A DNA stretch of 64,000 nt, from NCBI RefSeq assembly GCF_014640615.1, contig NZ_BMHH01000001.1, forward strand, positions 186,001 to 250,000, read 5' to 3'. Below, in pieces: positions 35,899-44,348 of the stretch. The stretch comes from Paramesorhizobium endophyticum (lineage in GTDB: Bacteria; Pseudomonadota; Alphaproteobacteria; Rhizobiales; Rhizobiaceae). The notes under the pieces were generated by a model, which worked only from the letters and a program-made list of their open reading frames with translations, did no database searches and had not been told where the DNA came from. The stretch's first letter is position 1. Each line of letters begins with the position of its first letter. The translations under genes and the position numbers were made by a program.

Positions 35899-38800
35899 AT
35901 GGCGGGAACCTATCCTTTTATCGATATTGCGGTGCTGGAAGGCGTTCGCGAGCGCTTCGTCAAGGGCGATGCGCTTCTCGTCGTTTCGCCTGACCTCAAA
36001 ACTGTCCTCTGGGCGAACCGGCCCGGGGCGGCGATGTTCGGGTTCGACCGGATCGACGATATTCTGGGCAGCGATCCCGATTTCCCTGTTCATGTGAAAC
36101 GCCAGATCATGGCGGCGCAAGGCGGGCGAAGCGCTTCCGTGCGCCTCGCCTCGCAGCTCATCGCGCTGCAGGTGCTCGACATAGCGCTGCCGGACGGCAC
36201 GCCCGCCCGCATTCTCGCTGCTTCCCGCCCCTCCGGCGGTATCGAGGCCACCATCGCAGGGCTTGGGGACGAGGGCACCCATGTCGCGCTTCTCGACGAA
36301 GATGGCGCGGTGCTTGCCAACTCGCTTCATTTCGACGGGCTCGGCATTCTCCCCACCACCCTCAACGACCTCGTCATAGAAGTGCGCGACGAGGAGAGCC
36401 GTCTTGTGAAGCGCCGCGTACGCGCCGGTACGCGCAGCGTACCGGCCGGTATCGCACGGCTGTCCGACGATCCGTACCGCCATCTGCTGTTCGTTATCGC
36501 GGAAGGACAGGCGGAAAAGCCGGTAGAGACCATCGCCGTCGCGCCTGAAGCCGCTGAGCCAGCCGCAACCGATCTCGCTTCAGAAGAGAAGGAAGTGCCG
36601 GAGGCGCCTTTCCTTGCAAAAGAGGAAGAAGCCGAGCCTGTGGCCCCGTCTCTTCCTGTGGAAGAGGAAACCGTAGAGGTAGCCGCGCCTGCACCCGCAG
36701 CCGAGGCGGAGGAAGCAGAAACAGCGGAGCCCACGCCTGCCCCTGCAAAGGGAGAAGAGATAGAAACGGCCCCTTCCCTCGCCTTGTCGGAGGAACAGGA
36801 CGGCGAAGAGCAAGGCGTGGTTTCTGAGGGCCATGCAATGGAAGAGCCTACCCCTCAACCGGCGGGGTTTGTCTACAACCCTAACGCCGCTCCCGCCCGC
36901 TTCGTCTGGAAGGTCGATGCGAATACGGTATTCAGCGAGATATCACCGGAATTCGCCGCCGCGGTCGGGCCGCAGGCCGCCGATGTGATGGGGCGGCGCT
37001 TCGCCGATGTGGCGCGGGTGTTCGGCTTCGACGAGGACGGCGCGATTGCGACGCTGCTGGAGGGCCGCGACACCTGGTCCGGCCGCACCGTGTCCTGGCC
37101 CATCGAGGGCACCTCGCTGCATGCGCCCGTCGATCTGGCGGCGCTGCCGGTCTATTCGCGCGAGCGCACCTTCCTTGGATTCCGCGGCTTCGGCGTGGTG
37201 CGCCCCGGCGAAGCCGAGCCGGACCCGGAGGCCATCGGCCTTGCGCTGATGGCGGGACCGACCACACCAGCGGAAGCGGAGGGAGAGGGCGAATTCCCGG
37301 AGGCTGCGCCGGAGCAGGATAATGTTCCTGCCGTAGAGCAGGAAACGGCCCCGCCGGTGGAAGCCGCGCCGGTCGTGGAGGTGGTCGACCTCAGCGAAAA
37401 GCTCGTGCAGAAGCTGGACATTCCGGTCGATCCGGAAGCAGCGAAGCCCGACCCTTTCCAAGGAGAAACCCCGGCGCTGCAGCTGACGCCCTCCGCCGGG
37501 CGGCGCGTTCATGACAAGATCATCCGCCTGGAAGAACATCGCACGCCGCGCGCCGAGACCAGCGGCCTGACGCAAACTGAGCGCAACGCCTTCCGCGAAA
37601 TCGCCGACCGGCTGCGGCGCGGCGGCATCCTCCCTGCCAAGGGTGAGGCAAAGCCCGAGGAGACGAAGACGCCTGCCGGCGAGCCAGTGGAGGTTCAGGG
37701 TAACGCGGCGACGGATACGGCATCGCTCCCGCCATCAAGGCAGCGGGAGGCCCATCCCCTGCTTGCGGCCCTCGCACAGAAGCAAAAGGACGCGGAAACG
37801 ACGCCGGTTTTCTCCTCTCCCGTTTCGGCGCCGGAAGATAATCCTGACATTGGCAGCGCCGAGGAGCAGAAGCCGGCTTCGATGGAAGCAGGAGACGACG
37901 CCTCCATCATCGCGCGGCTGCCGCTGCCGGTGCTCGTCCATGCGGGCGATGTCGTGTATTATGCCAATCAGGCGCTGCTCGACCTGACCGGTTATGAAAC
38001 CCCGGAGGCGCTGGCCGAAGCGGGCGGGCTTGCCGCACTCTTTGCCGAGCGTGAGGTCGACGAAAACGGCAGACCGGGCGCGATGATGCTGCGCCGCGCC
38101 GATGGCGGCGAGCAGGCGGTGGAAGCGCATCTGCAATCCATATCCTGGCAGGGCGGACGGGCCTTGATGCTGAGCCTGATGCCGAAGTCCGAGCCGGCGG
38201 AAGCTAGAAGTCCAGAGCCGAAGGCTGCGGATGACCTAACCGATGAGGAAAGGCAGGCGCTCGAAACCCGCATCGAGGAGCTGACGAGCATTCTCGACAC
38301 GGCGACGGACGGAGTCGTCATCATTGGCCCTGATGGGCTCATCCGCTCGATGAACCATTCGGCGGCGGCGCTCTTCGGCTATGAGCCGCAGGAGATCAAG
38401 GGCAAGTCCTTCTCCATGCTCTTCGCCATCGAGAGCCAGCGCGCGGCGCTCGACTATCTCGACGGGCTTTCGCACAATGGCGTGGCGAGCGTGCTCAATG
38501 ACGGGCGCGAGGTGATCGGACGCGAGGCGCAGGGGCGCTTCATCCCGATGTTCATGACCATCGGCAAGCTTGCGGCCTCCAACAGCTATTGCGCGGTGCT
38601 GCGCGACATCACCCAGTGGAAGCGGGCCGAGGAGGAACTCACCAATGCGCGGCGTGAGGCGGAGCGGGCTTCCAGCCAGAAGACCGAGTTCCTGGCGCGC
38701 ATCAGCCATGAGATCCGCACGCCGCTCAATGCCATTATCGGCTTTTCCGAGCTGATGGCCGATGAGCGGTTCGGCCCCATCGGCAATGAGCGCTACCGCG

Positions 38801-39402
38801 ATTATCTGCGCGACATCAACCGCTCCGGCAATCATGTGCTGGCGCTGGTCAACGATCTGCTCGATATCTCCAAGATCGAGGCGGGCGGGCTCGACATGGA
38901 ATTCGAGGCAGTGTCGCTCAATGAGGCCATCGCCGAGGCGGTGGCGATCATGCAGCCGCAGGCGAACCGCGAGCGCGTCATCATCCGCTCGAGCTTTCCG
39001 GCGAACCTGCCCGATATCGTCGCCGATGCGCGCTCGATCAAGCAGATCGCGCTGAACCTTCTCTCCAACGCCGTGCGCTTCACCGCGCCGGGCGGACAGG
39101 TCATCGTCTCGACCAGCTATGAGGCAAATGGCGGCGTGGTGATGCGGGTGCGCGATACGGGCATCGGCATGAGTCCCGCCGAAGTCGAGCAGGCACTGAA
39201 GCCTTTCAAGCAGGTGAATGCTCAGAGGCACAATCCTGCGAACGGGCATATGGACTGGCGCCAGGAAGGCACCGGCCTCGGCCTGCCGCTGACCAAGGCG
39301 ATGGTGGAGGCCAACCGGGCGATGTTCACCATCGAATCGACCCCCGGCAATGGCACCATGGTGGAAGTATCGTTTCCCTCGACGCGGGTGCTGGCGGACT
39401 GA
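35899..39402 (+). CDS. PdhS-like PAS histidine kinase
   Basis: A 1167-residue cytoplasmic sensor kinase without membrane segments. N-terminal PAS-like sensing regions (residues ~15-190) are followed by a long Glu/Pro/Ala linker, further PAS domains (~680 and ~810), and a HisKA domain. The phosphorylated His is His937 (FLARISHEIRTPLNAIIGFSELM). An HATPase domain has N box QIALNLLSNAVRFT, G1 DTGIGM and G2 GTGLGLPL. It resembles the essential Brucella kinase PdhS, which acts through DivK on CtrA. The assignment is by domain layout; PleC or DivJ relatives are possible. The ATG at 35899 gives the natural start. Confidence 0.85.
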   Translation: MAGTYPFIDIAVLEGVRERFVKGDALLVVSPDLKTVLWANRPGAAMFGFDRIDDILGSDPDFPVHVKRQIMAAQGGRSASVRLASQLIALQVLDIALPDGTPARILAASRPSGGIEATIAGLGDEGTHVALLDEDGAVLANSLHFDGLGILPTTLNDLVIEVRDEESRLVKRRVRAGTRSVPAGIARLSDDPYRHLLFVIAEGQAEKPVETIAVAPEAAEPAATDLASEEKEVPEAPFLAKEEEAEPVAPSLPVEEETVEVAAPAPAAEAEEAETAEPTPAPAKGEEIETAPSLALSEEQDGEEQGVVSEGHAMEEPTPQPAGFVYNPNAAPARFVWKVDANTVFSEISPEFAAAVGPQAADVMGRRFADVARVFGFDEDGAIATLLEGRDTWSGRTVSWPIEGTSLHAPVDLAALPVYSRERTFLGFRGFGVVRPGEAEPDPEAIGLALMAGPTTPAEAEGEGEFPEAAPEQDNVPAVEQETAPPVEAAPVVEVVDLSEKLVQKLDIPVDPEAAKPDPFQGETPALQLTPSAGRRVHDKIIRLEEHRTPRAETSGLTQTERNAFREIADRLRRGGILPAKGEAKPEETKTPAGEPVEVQGNAATDTASLPPSRQREAHPLLAALAQKQKDAETTPVFSSPVSAPEDNPDIGSAEEQKPASMEAGDDASIIARLPLPVLVHAGDVVYYANQALLDLTGYETPEALAEAGGLAALFAEREVDENGRPGAMMLRRADGGEQAVEAHLQSISWQGGRALMLSLMPKSEPAEARSPEPKAADDLTDEERQALETRIEELTSILDTATDGVVIIGPDGLIRSMNHSAAALFGYEPQEIKGKSFSMLFAIESQRAALDYLDGLSHNGVASVLNDGREVIGREAQGRFIPMFMTIGKLAASNSYCAVLRDITQWKRAEEELTNARREAERASSQKTEFLARISHEIRTPLNAIIGFSELMADERFGPIGNERYRDYLRDINRSGNHVLALVNDLLDISKIEAGGLDMEFEAVSLNEAIAEAVAIMQPQANRERVIIRSSFPANLPDIVADARSIKQIALNLLSNAVRFTAPGGQVIVSTSYEANGGVVMRVRDTGIGMSPAEVEQALKPFKQVNAQRHNPANGHMDWRQEGTGLGLPLTKAMVEANRAMFTIESTPGNGTMVEVSFPSTRVLAD

Positions 39403-39433
39403 GTGAGTTCTGCCCTATTTCGCTATCTCACAT

Positions 39434-39459
39434 AAAAAAAACGCCGGGCGAAGCCGGCG
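39434..39459 (-). terminator. Orphan rho-independent terminator (minus strand)
   Basis: Read on the minus strand, CGCCGG-CTTCGC-CCGGCG is followed by eight T. The nearest minus-strand gene upstream is more than 2 kb away (beyond the AsmA gene), so it has no protein gene to terminate. Read on the plus strand it has no T-tract. Confidence 0.75.
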
Positions 39460-39545
39460 CAATAGGAGCTGTACAACAGAGAAAAGAGGCACAAAAGCAA
39501 GGGCACGGAACCGACAAGCGGCAATCACCATTACCAGTGTGTTAA
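39434..39545 (-). ncRNA. Candidate small RNA ending at the orphan terminator
   Basis: Inferred from a good terminator without an upstream gene and a CtrA-type box about 25-40 bases before the presumed start, followed by a GATAAG -10-like sequence on the minus strand. The region holds no credible coding frame. The 5' end is a guess. Confidence 0.25.
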
Positions 39546-39567
39546 AGCTCTTATCGCGCGCGGTCCC

Positions 39568-39582
39568 TTAACAAAGCCTTAA
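39568..39582 (-). promoter_or_regulatory. CtrA-type binding site 2
   Basis: TTAA-CAAAGCC-TTAA is an exact TTAA-N7-TTAA match in the 369-base gap between the kinase and the AsmA gene. The rest of the gap holds the orphan terminator, a GC-rich patch at ~39615-39650 and the palindromic repeat at 39705. Confidence 0.45.
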
Positions 39583-39704
39583 CGGAATGCGGAAATTTTA
39601 TATTAGCGAACAAGGGGCCGCTTCGCCGGCGGCCAAAATTTCGGCCCTTTGACTTGCCACAGGGCTTGGCTAAACCGATAACCGCCATATTATTTGATTT
39701 AGCC

Positions 39705-39751
39705 GCATGATCTGATCCGAAAAATCACCCAGCTTTCGGATCAGATGATGC
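39705..39751. repeat. Palindromic repeat related to the 43-bp family
   Basis: GCATGATCTGATCCGAAA pairs with TTTCGGATCAGATGATGC with one mismatch around a short loop. It shares the GCATGATC end with the copies at 5930 and 22630 but differs in the centre. It ends 20 bases before the likely AsmA start and contains an in-frame ATG (39745) that is probably not used. Confidence 0.75.
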
Positions 39752-39771
39752 TTCAGGTGGACCCACGCCCG

Positions 39772-41691
39772 ATGTCCCTGCCCCGATCTCTGCGCCTTGT
39801 TCTGACGATTATCGTTCTTGCGTTCGCCGCCCTTGTGGCGGGCATTTTCGCGCTTCCCTCCATCGTCTCGACGGATGCGATCCGCGTCAGGCTGGCGCAG
39901 GAATTGAGCGCCTGGACCGGCTATAGCGTGGAGTTGCGCCAGCCGCCGCAGCTGACGGTTTTCCCCGTCTTTCAGGCGTCGCTTAGCGGCGTCACGCTGA
40001 GCAAGGTTGGGGAAAGCGGCAAGGCGCCGTTCATGACCGCCGACCGCATCGATGTGGAGCTTTCGCCCATCGATGCGCTGCTCGGGCACATCTCGTTTTC
40101 AGAAACCCGACTCATCCATCCGCGCTTCCGGCTGAACGAGCCGGTGACGGACCTGCCGCAGCTCCTCACAGCGGCGGCCAATTCTCAAGGACGGCTCGGC
40201 CAGGTGATCCGCGAGGCCAAGGCGCTGGTGGCCAGCAATCCGAGCGACCCCAAGGTGGACCAGCTCGTCTCGCAGCCCTTCGGCCGCATCGTCATCGAGA
40301 ACGGGTCGCTCGCCTACCGCCGCTTCGGCTCCCCCCTGGAAGAACAGGTCACCGATATCAACGGCACGCTCGACTGGCCGCAAACCTCAAGCCCGGCGAG
40401 CTTCCAGGGCCGCGCCAACTGGCGCGGGGAAGCGGCGGAGATCAACTTCACCGCCAACCAGCCCTTGATCCTGCTTGCCGGGGGCCTCAGCAACCTCACC
40501 GCCAGCATCACCTCCAAGCCGCTGACGCTGACCTTCGACGGCAAGGCGAATATCTCGCAGAGCATGTTCTTCGAAGGCGCGCTGACGGCGAAATCACCTT
40601 CTCTAAGCGATACCATGCGCTGGGCGGGCCGGCCCGTATCGGGCGAAAGCTCGCTCATCGGCGCGGTAGAGCTCGCCGCGAACATGACGCTGACGCCGGC
40701 GCGGGCAAAGTTCAGCGACGTGACGCTGACGACGGACAAGCAGTCCGCGACGGGGGTGATCGAGATCGGGCTGGACCAGCCTACGCCTGCCGTCACGGGC
40801 ACGCTGGCGTTTCAGGCGCTCGACCTGCGCTCTCTCATCTCCACCTTCATTCCCCTGCCGGCAGGCGGAGACGACAGGATCGACACGGGCTTCATCAACC
40901 AACTCGACCTGGACCTGCGCCTTTCCGCGCAGAACGCCACGCTCGGCGCGGTCAACCTCGCCAATCTCGCCGCGGCGATACAGGTGAGCGGCGGGCAGGC
41001 GACGTTCGACATCGGCGATGCCAAGGCCTTCAACGGATCACTCCAGTCCACCATCCAGATCACGCAAGGGCCGGATGGAGCCAATGGCGAATTGCGCTTC
41101 AATGGAACGGACGTGGACAGCGCCGCCCTCGTTTCCGCCTTCGGCATGCAGCCCTTCCTGACCGGCAAGGGCAATGTATCGCTCAATTTGAAGAGCCCGC
41201 TCGACCGCTGGCCGACGCTTCTTGAAAACGCCAGCGGCACCATATCGCTCGAGCTTGGCCAGGGGCAGATGCAGGGCTTCGACTTCAACGATTTTCTGGG
41301 CAAGGTGCGCAGCCAGCGCTTCTTCGCCTTGGAACGCAAGCAGGATGCCTCGCTCGGCTTCAACAAGCTGAGCATGAAAGCGGGGATCGCCGAAGGGGTG
41401 GCGACGCTCGAAAATGCACGGGTGGAGACCGGCAATGGCGTCCTGACGCTCGCCGGTATCGTGCCTTTCCTCGACAAGAGCCTGGCGCTTTCAGGCGAAA
41501 TCGCCTTCCCCGCGCCGCAGAACCAGGGTCAGCCCCAAACACAGAATGGGGCGAAGCCGCAAAACTCGCCTGCCCCTGGCCAGCCAGCTCCCACACCGCC
41601 GCCAGCCCAGCCGCCGATCAATTTCTTCGTCGGCGGCTCATGGGACAGGCCGTTTATTTCGCCGATGAGTGCGCCGGCGAGTGGGAATTGA
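39772..41691 (+). CDS. AsmA-family protein
   Basis: A ~639-residue envelope protein with one N-terminal helix (LRLVLTIIVLAFAALVAGIFALP) and a large periplasmic part of repeated beta strands. The AsmA N-terminal pattern (WTGYSVELRQPPQLTVFPVFQASLSGVTL) and C-terminal pattern (GTISLELGQGQMQGFDFNDFL) are clear. It ends in a Pro/Gln-rich stretch. AsmA-like proteins are bridge-type lipid transporters between membranes. The start at 39772 is preferred; the codons at 39745-39748 lie in a repeat. Confidence 0.88.
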   Translation: MSLPRSLRLVLTIIVLAFAALVAGIFALPSIVSTDAIRVRLAQELSAWTGYSVELRQPPQLTVFPVFQASLSGVTLSKVGESGKAPFMTADRIDVELSPIDALLGHISFSETRLIHPRFRLNEPVTDLPQLLTAAANSQGRLGQVIREAKALVASNPSDPKVDQLVSQPFGRIVIENGSLAYRRFGSPLEEQVTDINGTLDWPQTSSPASFQGRANWRGEAAEINFTANQPLILLAGGLSNLTASITSKPLTLTFDGKANISQSMFFEGALTAKSPSLSDTMRWAGRPVSGESSLIGAVELAANMTLTPARAKFSDVTLTTDKQSATGVIEIGLDQPTPAVTGTLAFQALDLRSLISTFIPLPAGGDDRIDTGFINQLDLDLRLSAQNATLGAVNLANLAAAIQVSGGQATFDIGDAKAFNGSLQSTIQITQGPDGANGELRFNGTDVDSAALVSAFGMQPFLTGKGNVSLNLKSPLDRWPTLLENASGTISLELGQGQMQGFDFNDFLGKVRSQRFFALERKQDASLGFNKLSMKAGIAEGVATLENARVETGNGVLTLAGIVPFLDKSLALSGEIAFPAPQNQGQPQTQNGAKPQNSPAPGQPAPTPPPAQPPINFFVGGSWDRPFISPMSAPASGN

Positions 41692-41707
41692 GGAGAATGA
41701 GCGGAAT

Positions 41708-41824
41708 TTAGTCGTCTGGACGTATATCGCGGCTGTTGTAGCGCTTATCATACCAAAGCCAGCACAGCCCGGCAGCAGCAACGATCAATGGGAAAACATA
41801 CCAGAAGAAGACTGCCGAGGTCAT
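41708..41824 (-). CDS. Single-helix micro-protein B3 (38 aa)
   Basis: A 38-residue peptide, MTSAVFFWYVFPL..., with one helix, then WLWYDKRYN and an acidic end. It is a paralogue of B1 and B2 and shares Pro12 and Tyr25 with the two peptides of locus A. GGGGAG lies nine bases before the ATG. Last gene of locus B, convergent with the AsmA gene. Function unknown. Confidence 0.65.
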   Translation of the reverse strand: MTSAVFFWYVFPLIVAAAGLCWLWYDKRYNSRDIRPDD

Positions 41825-41850
41825 CGCTTCAATCTCCCCGGATTGTTCGT

Positions 41851-41955
41851 TCATTTTTCAGGATGATTATAGCGCGTCTCGTACCAGATCCAGCCAAGTC
41901 CGCCGACTGCGACAAGCAGAGGGAAAACCCACCACATGAAAATTTGTGACGTCAT
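41851..41955 (-). CDS. Single-helix micro-protein B2 (34 aa)
   Basis: A 34-residue paralogue, MTSQIFMWWVFPLL..., with WIWYETRYN after the helix. It aligns without gaps to B1 and B3. The ribosome site is weak, so expression is less certain. It is 26 bases before B3. Confidence 0.6.
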   Translation of the reverse strand: MTSQIFMWWVFPLLVAVGGLGWIWYETRYNHPEK

Positions 41956-42023
41956 GACTGCAGTCTCGTTTGAAGCCGATCAAAGGTTTCAATGCGAACA
42001 GCTAGGCACCCTGACCATTTTTA

Positions 42024-42128
42024 TCAGCGGGAATGATCGTTGTAACGCCTATCATACCATACCCAGCCAAAGGCTATGGCAGCGCCGATAAGTGGGAAGA
42101 CATACCAAAAGAACACTTCGGAGGTCAT
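42024..42128 (-). CDS. Single-helix micro-protein B1 (34 aa)
   Basis: A 34-residue peptide, MTSEVFFWYVFPLI..., with WVWYDRRYN after the helix. Its ATG overlaps the TGA of the two-helix gene (ATGA), the same arrangement as at 21018. Probably an inner-membrane peptide with a basic cytoplasmic end. Function unknown. Confidence 0.65.
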   Translation of the reverse strand: MTSEVFFWYVFPLIGAAIAFGWVWYDRRYNDHSR

Positions 42129-42361
42129 GGCTTTAAGTTCCTCAGAACCTGTCGTGCCGCTATATGTAACCCAACCGCAAATAAAATCCAAGCTGCGGCG
42201 CTAAAGAGTGATCGGGCTAAACCTTCACCCGGCGCGAAATCAAACGTGTTTCCCAGCACACCAACCACAATAAACGCCGTAGACAACCGATCCAGATTGT
42301 TCGCCAGCAGTTTGCTGCGTTCATTAACCTGCAGTTTCTTTCGCTCATAGGCCCATGTCAT
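42125..42361 (-). CDS. Two-helix membrane protein heading micro-protein locus B
   Basis: A 78-residue protein with a charged N-terminus and two helices (STAFIVVGVLGNTF and RSLFSAAAWILFAVGLHIA). It is homologous to the 86-residue protein at 20761 by the LFSA-N8-LH register and following residues. It starts three bases after the potI stop on the same strand, so it is probably co-transcribed with the pot genes. Function unknown. Confidence 0.75.
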   Translation of the reverse strand: MTWAYERKKLQVNERSKLLANNLDRLSTAFIVVGVLGNTFDFAPGEGLARSLFSAAAWILFAVGLHIAARQVLRNLKP

Positions 42362-42364
42362 GAG

Positions 42365-43186
42365 CTACTCCCCCCGAAATGCCGCCCGTTCGTCCCTTAT
42401 CCTTTGCACCTCGCGCCGTTTGTTGACGAGCGAGGCGATGATGACGCCCGTGGCGACGATGCTTATGAGGATGGTGCAGATTGCATTGATTTCCGGCGTC
42501 ACGCCGAGGCGCACCTGGCTGTAGATTTTCATCGGAAGCGTGGTGGCGCCGGGGCCGGAGGTGAAGCTGGCGATGACGAGATCGTCGAGCGACAGGGTGA
42601 AGGCGAGCATCCAGCCTGAAACGACCGCGGGCAGGATGACCGGCAGCGTGACCTGGAAGAAGGTGGTGACGGGCGGTGCGCCAAGGTCCATGGCCGCTTC
42701 CTCGAGCGAGCGGTCGAAGGTGACGAGCCGGGACTGGACCACCACAGCGACGAAGCACATGGCGAAGGTGATATGCGCCAGCGTGATCGTCCAGAAGCCG
42801 CGATCGAAGCCGATTGCCACGAAAAGCAGGAGCATCGAGAGGCCGGTGATGACTTCGGGCATGACCAGCGGCGCATAGACCATGCCCGAAAACAGGATGC
42901 GCCCACGAAAGCGCGTGTAGCGGGTGAGCGCAAGCGCCGCCAGCGTGCCCAGCACCGTCGCCACGCTCGCCGACAGCAGCGCCACACGGGCCGTGACCCA
43001 TGCCGCATCCATCAGGGCGCGGTTTTGGAAAAGCTCGACATACCATTTGGTCGAGAAGCCCGCCCAGACTGTGACGAGGCGGGATTCGTTGAAGGAATAT
43101 ATGACCAGGAGCACGATGGGCAGGTACAGGAACGCAAAGCCCAGCACGACCGAGACGATGTTGAAACGCGACCAGGTGTTGTTCAT
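42365..43186 (-). CDS. potI: Putrescine/spermidine ABC transporter permease
   Basis: A 273-residue inner-membrane permease with six helices. The EAA loop is EEAAMDLGAPPVTTFFQVTLPVILPAVVSG and the SLDDLVIASFTSGPG block is typical of PotI/PotC. It forms the channel with PotH for putrescine uptake, energised by PotG. A palindromic repeat separates it from potH, and small membrane-protein genes follow directly. Confidence 0.94.
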   Translation of the reverse strand: MNNTWSRFNIVSVVLGFAFLYLPIVLLVIYSFNESRLVTVWAGFSTKWYVELFQNRALMDAAWVTARVALLSASVATVLGTLAALALTRYTRFRGRILFSGMVYAPLVMPEVITGLSMLLLFVAIGFDRGFWTITLAHITFAMCFVAVVVQSRLVTFDRSLEEAAMDLGAPPVTTFFQVTLPVILPAVVSGWMLAFTLSLDDLVIASFTSGPGATTLPMKIYSQVRLGVTPEINAICTILISIVATGVIIASLVNKRREVQRIRDERAAFRGE

Positions 43187-43231
43187 TGGACGCTCCCAGT
43201 CCCTTCAGTTCCAGATCGGGATATCTCGGCC

Positions 43232-43393
43232 CTCACCCCCCTCTGGCCTGCCGGCCATCTCCCCCACAAGGGGGGAGATTGGATGTCAGTTCCGCTTTCG
43301 CCAATCGCCAGCGTTACAGGATTAAGGGCCATCGCCGATGAAAGCCAATCTCCCCCCTTGTGGGGGAGATGCCCGGCAGGGCAGAGGGGGGTA
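43232..43393. repeat. Palindromic repeat inside the pot operon
   Basis: Arms of about 48 bases (CTCACCCCCCTCTGGCC... and complement ...GGCAGAGGGGGGT) flank a ~65-base centre. It is the same family as 16263-16427 but with a different centre. It lies between potI and potH within a single-direction gene set. Confidence 0.9.
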
Positions 43394-43418
43394 TCTAACG
43401 CGGCCATGGAAAACCTAC

Positions 43419-44348
43419 CTACCTCCCGCTTTCCTGCGCGCGGGCTTGCGCCCGCTGGAACAGCACGATGGGCACGATCAGGATGACAAGCAGCACCACC
43501 GCCACGGCGGAGGAGACCGGCCAATCGCGGTTGGAGAAGAATTCGCTCCACAGCGTCTTGCCGATCATCAGCGTCTGCGAGCCGCCGAGAAGATCCGGGA
43601 TGACGAACTCGCCCACCGCCGGGATGAAGACGAGGAAGCAGCCCGCGACGACGCCGGGGACGGAGAGCGGGAAGGTGATCTTCCAGAAGGCGGTGATGGG
43701 GCGGCAGCCCAGATCCTGCGCGGCTTCGATCAGCGAATGGTCCATCTTTTCCAGCGCCGAATAGATCGGCAGCACCATGAAGGGCAGGTAGGAATAGACG
43801 ATGCCGATGAAGACGGCCGTGTTGGTGTTGAGAATGTTGAGCGGCGTGTCGATGACATGCGCCCACATCAGGAACTGGTTCAACAGCCCTTCCGGCTTCA
43901 ATATGCCGATCCAGGCGTAGACGCGGATGAGGAAACTCGTCCAGAACGGCAGGATCAGCAGCATCATTAATGTCGGGCGCAAGGTCGAGGGCGCGCGCGC
44001 CATGCCATAGGCGAGCGGGTAGCCGACCAGCAGCGTCAGCACCGTCGAGACGGCGGCGATGAAGAGGCTGGAGAGATAGGCCTTGTAGTAAAGTGGATCG
44101 TCCAGCAGCCAGAGGTAATTGGCGAAGGAGAGCTCTTTCAGCTTGTCCCAATTCGCCGCGAAGCCCTCGGCGAGGTCGAAGCTCGGCGTATAGGGCGGGA
44201 TCGCTATCGCCGTTTGGGACAGCGAAATCTTCAGGACGATGAAGAACGGGATGAGAAACAGGACCAGCAGCCAGAGATAGGGCACGATGATAACCGCGCG
44301 CCCGGCAATGGCCGCTATGAGCTTCTGGAGGCCAGCGTTCTTGCTCAT
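43419..44348 (-). CDS. potH: Putrescine/spermidine ABC transporter permease
   Basis: A 309-residue permease with six helices, partner of PotI. It shows PYLWLLVLFLIPFFIVLKISLS at the N-terminus and the EAA loop LIEAAQDLGCRPITAFWKITFPLSVPGVVAG. It is coupled to potG by an ATGA overlap at 44345-44348. Confidence 0.94.
   Translation of the reverse strand: MSKNAGLQKLIAAIAGRAVIIVPYLWLLVLFLIPFFIVLKISLSQTAIAIPPYTPSFDLAEGFAANWDKLKELSFANYLWLLDDPLYYKAYLSSLFIAAVSTVLTLLVGYPLAYGMARAPSTLRPTLMMLLILPFWTSFLIRVYAWIGILKPEGLLNQFLMWAHVIDTPLNILNTNTAVFIGIVYSYLPFMVLPIYSALEKMDHSLIEAAQDLGCRPITAFWKITFPLSVPGVVAGCFLVFIPAVGEFVIPDLLGGSQTLMIGKTLWSEFFSNRDWPVSSAVAVVLLVILIVPIVLFQRAQARAQESGR

Noticed and set aside
39460..39540. 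37-residue minus-strand frame starting near 39534
   Set aside because: Runs straight through the terminator stem and T-tract, and has no ribosome site.
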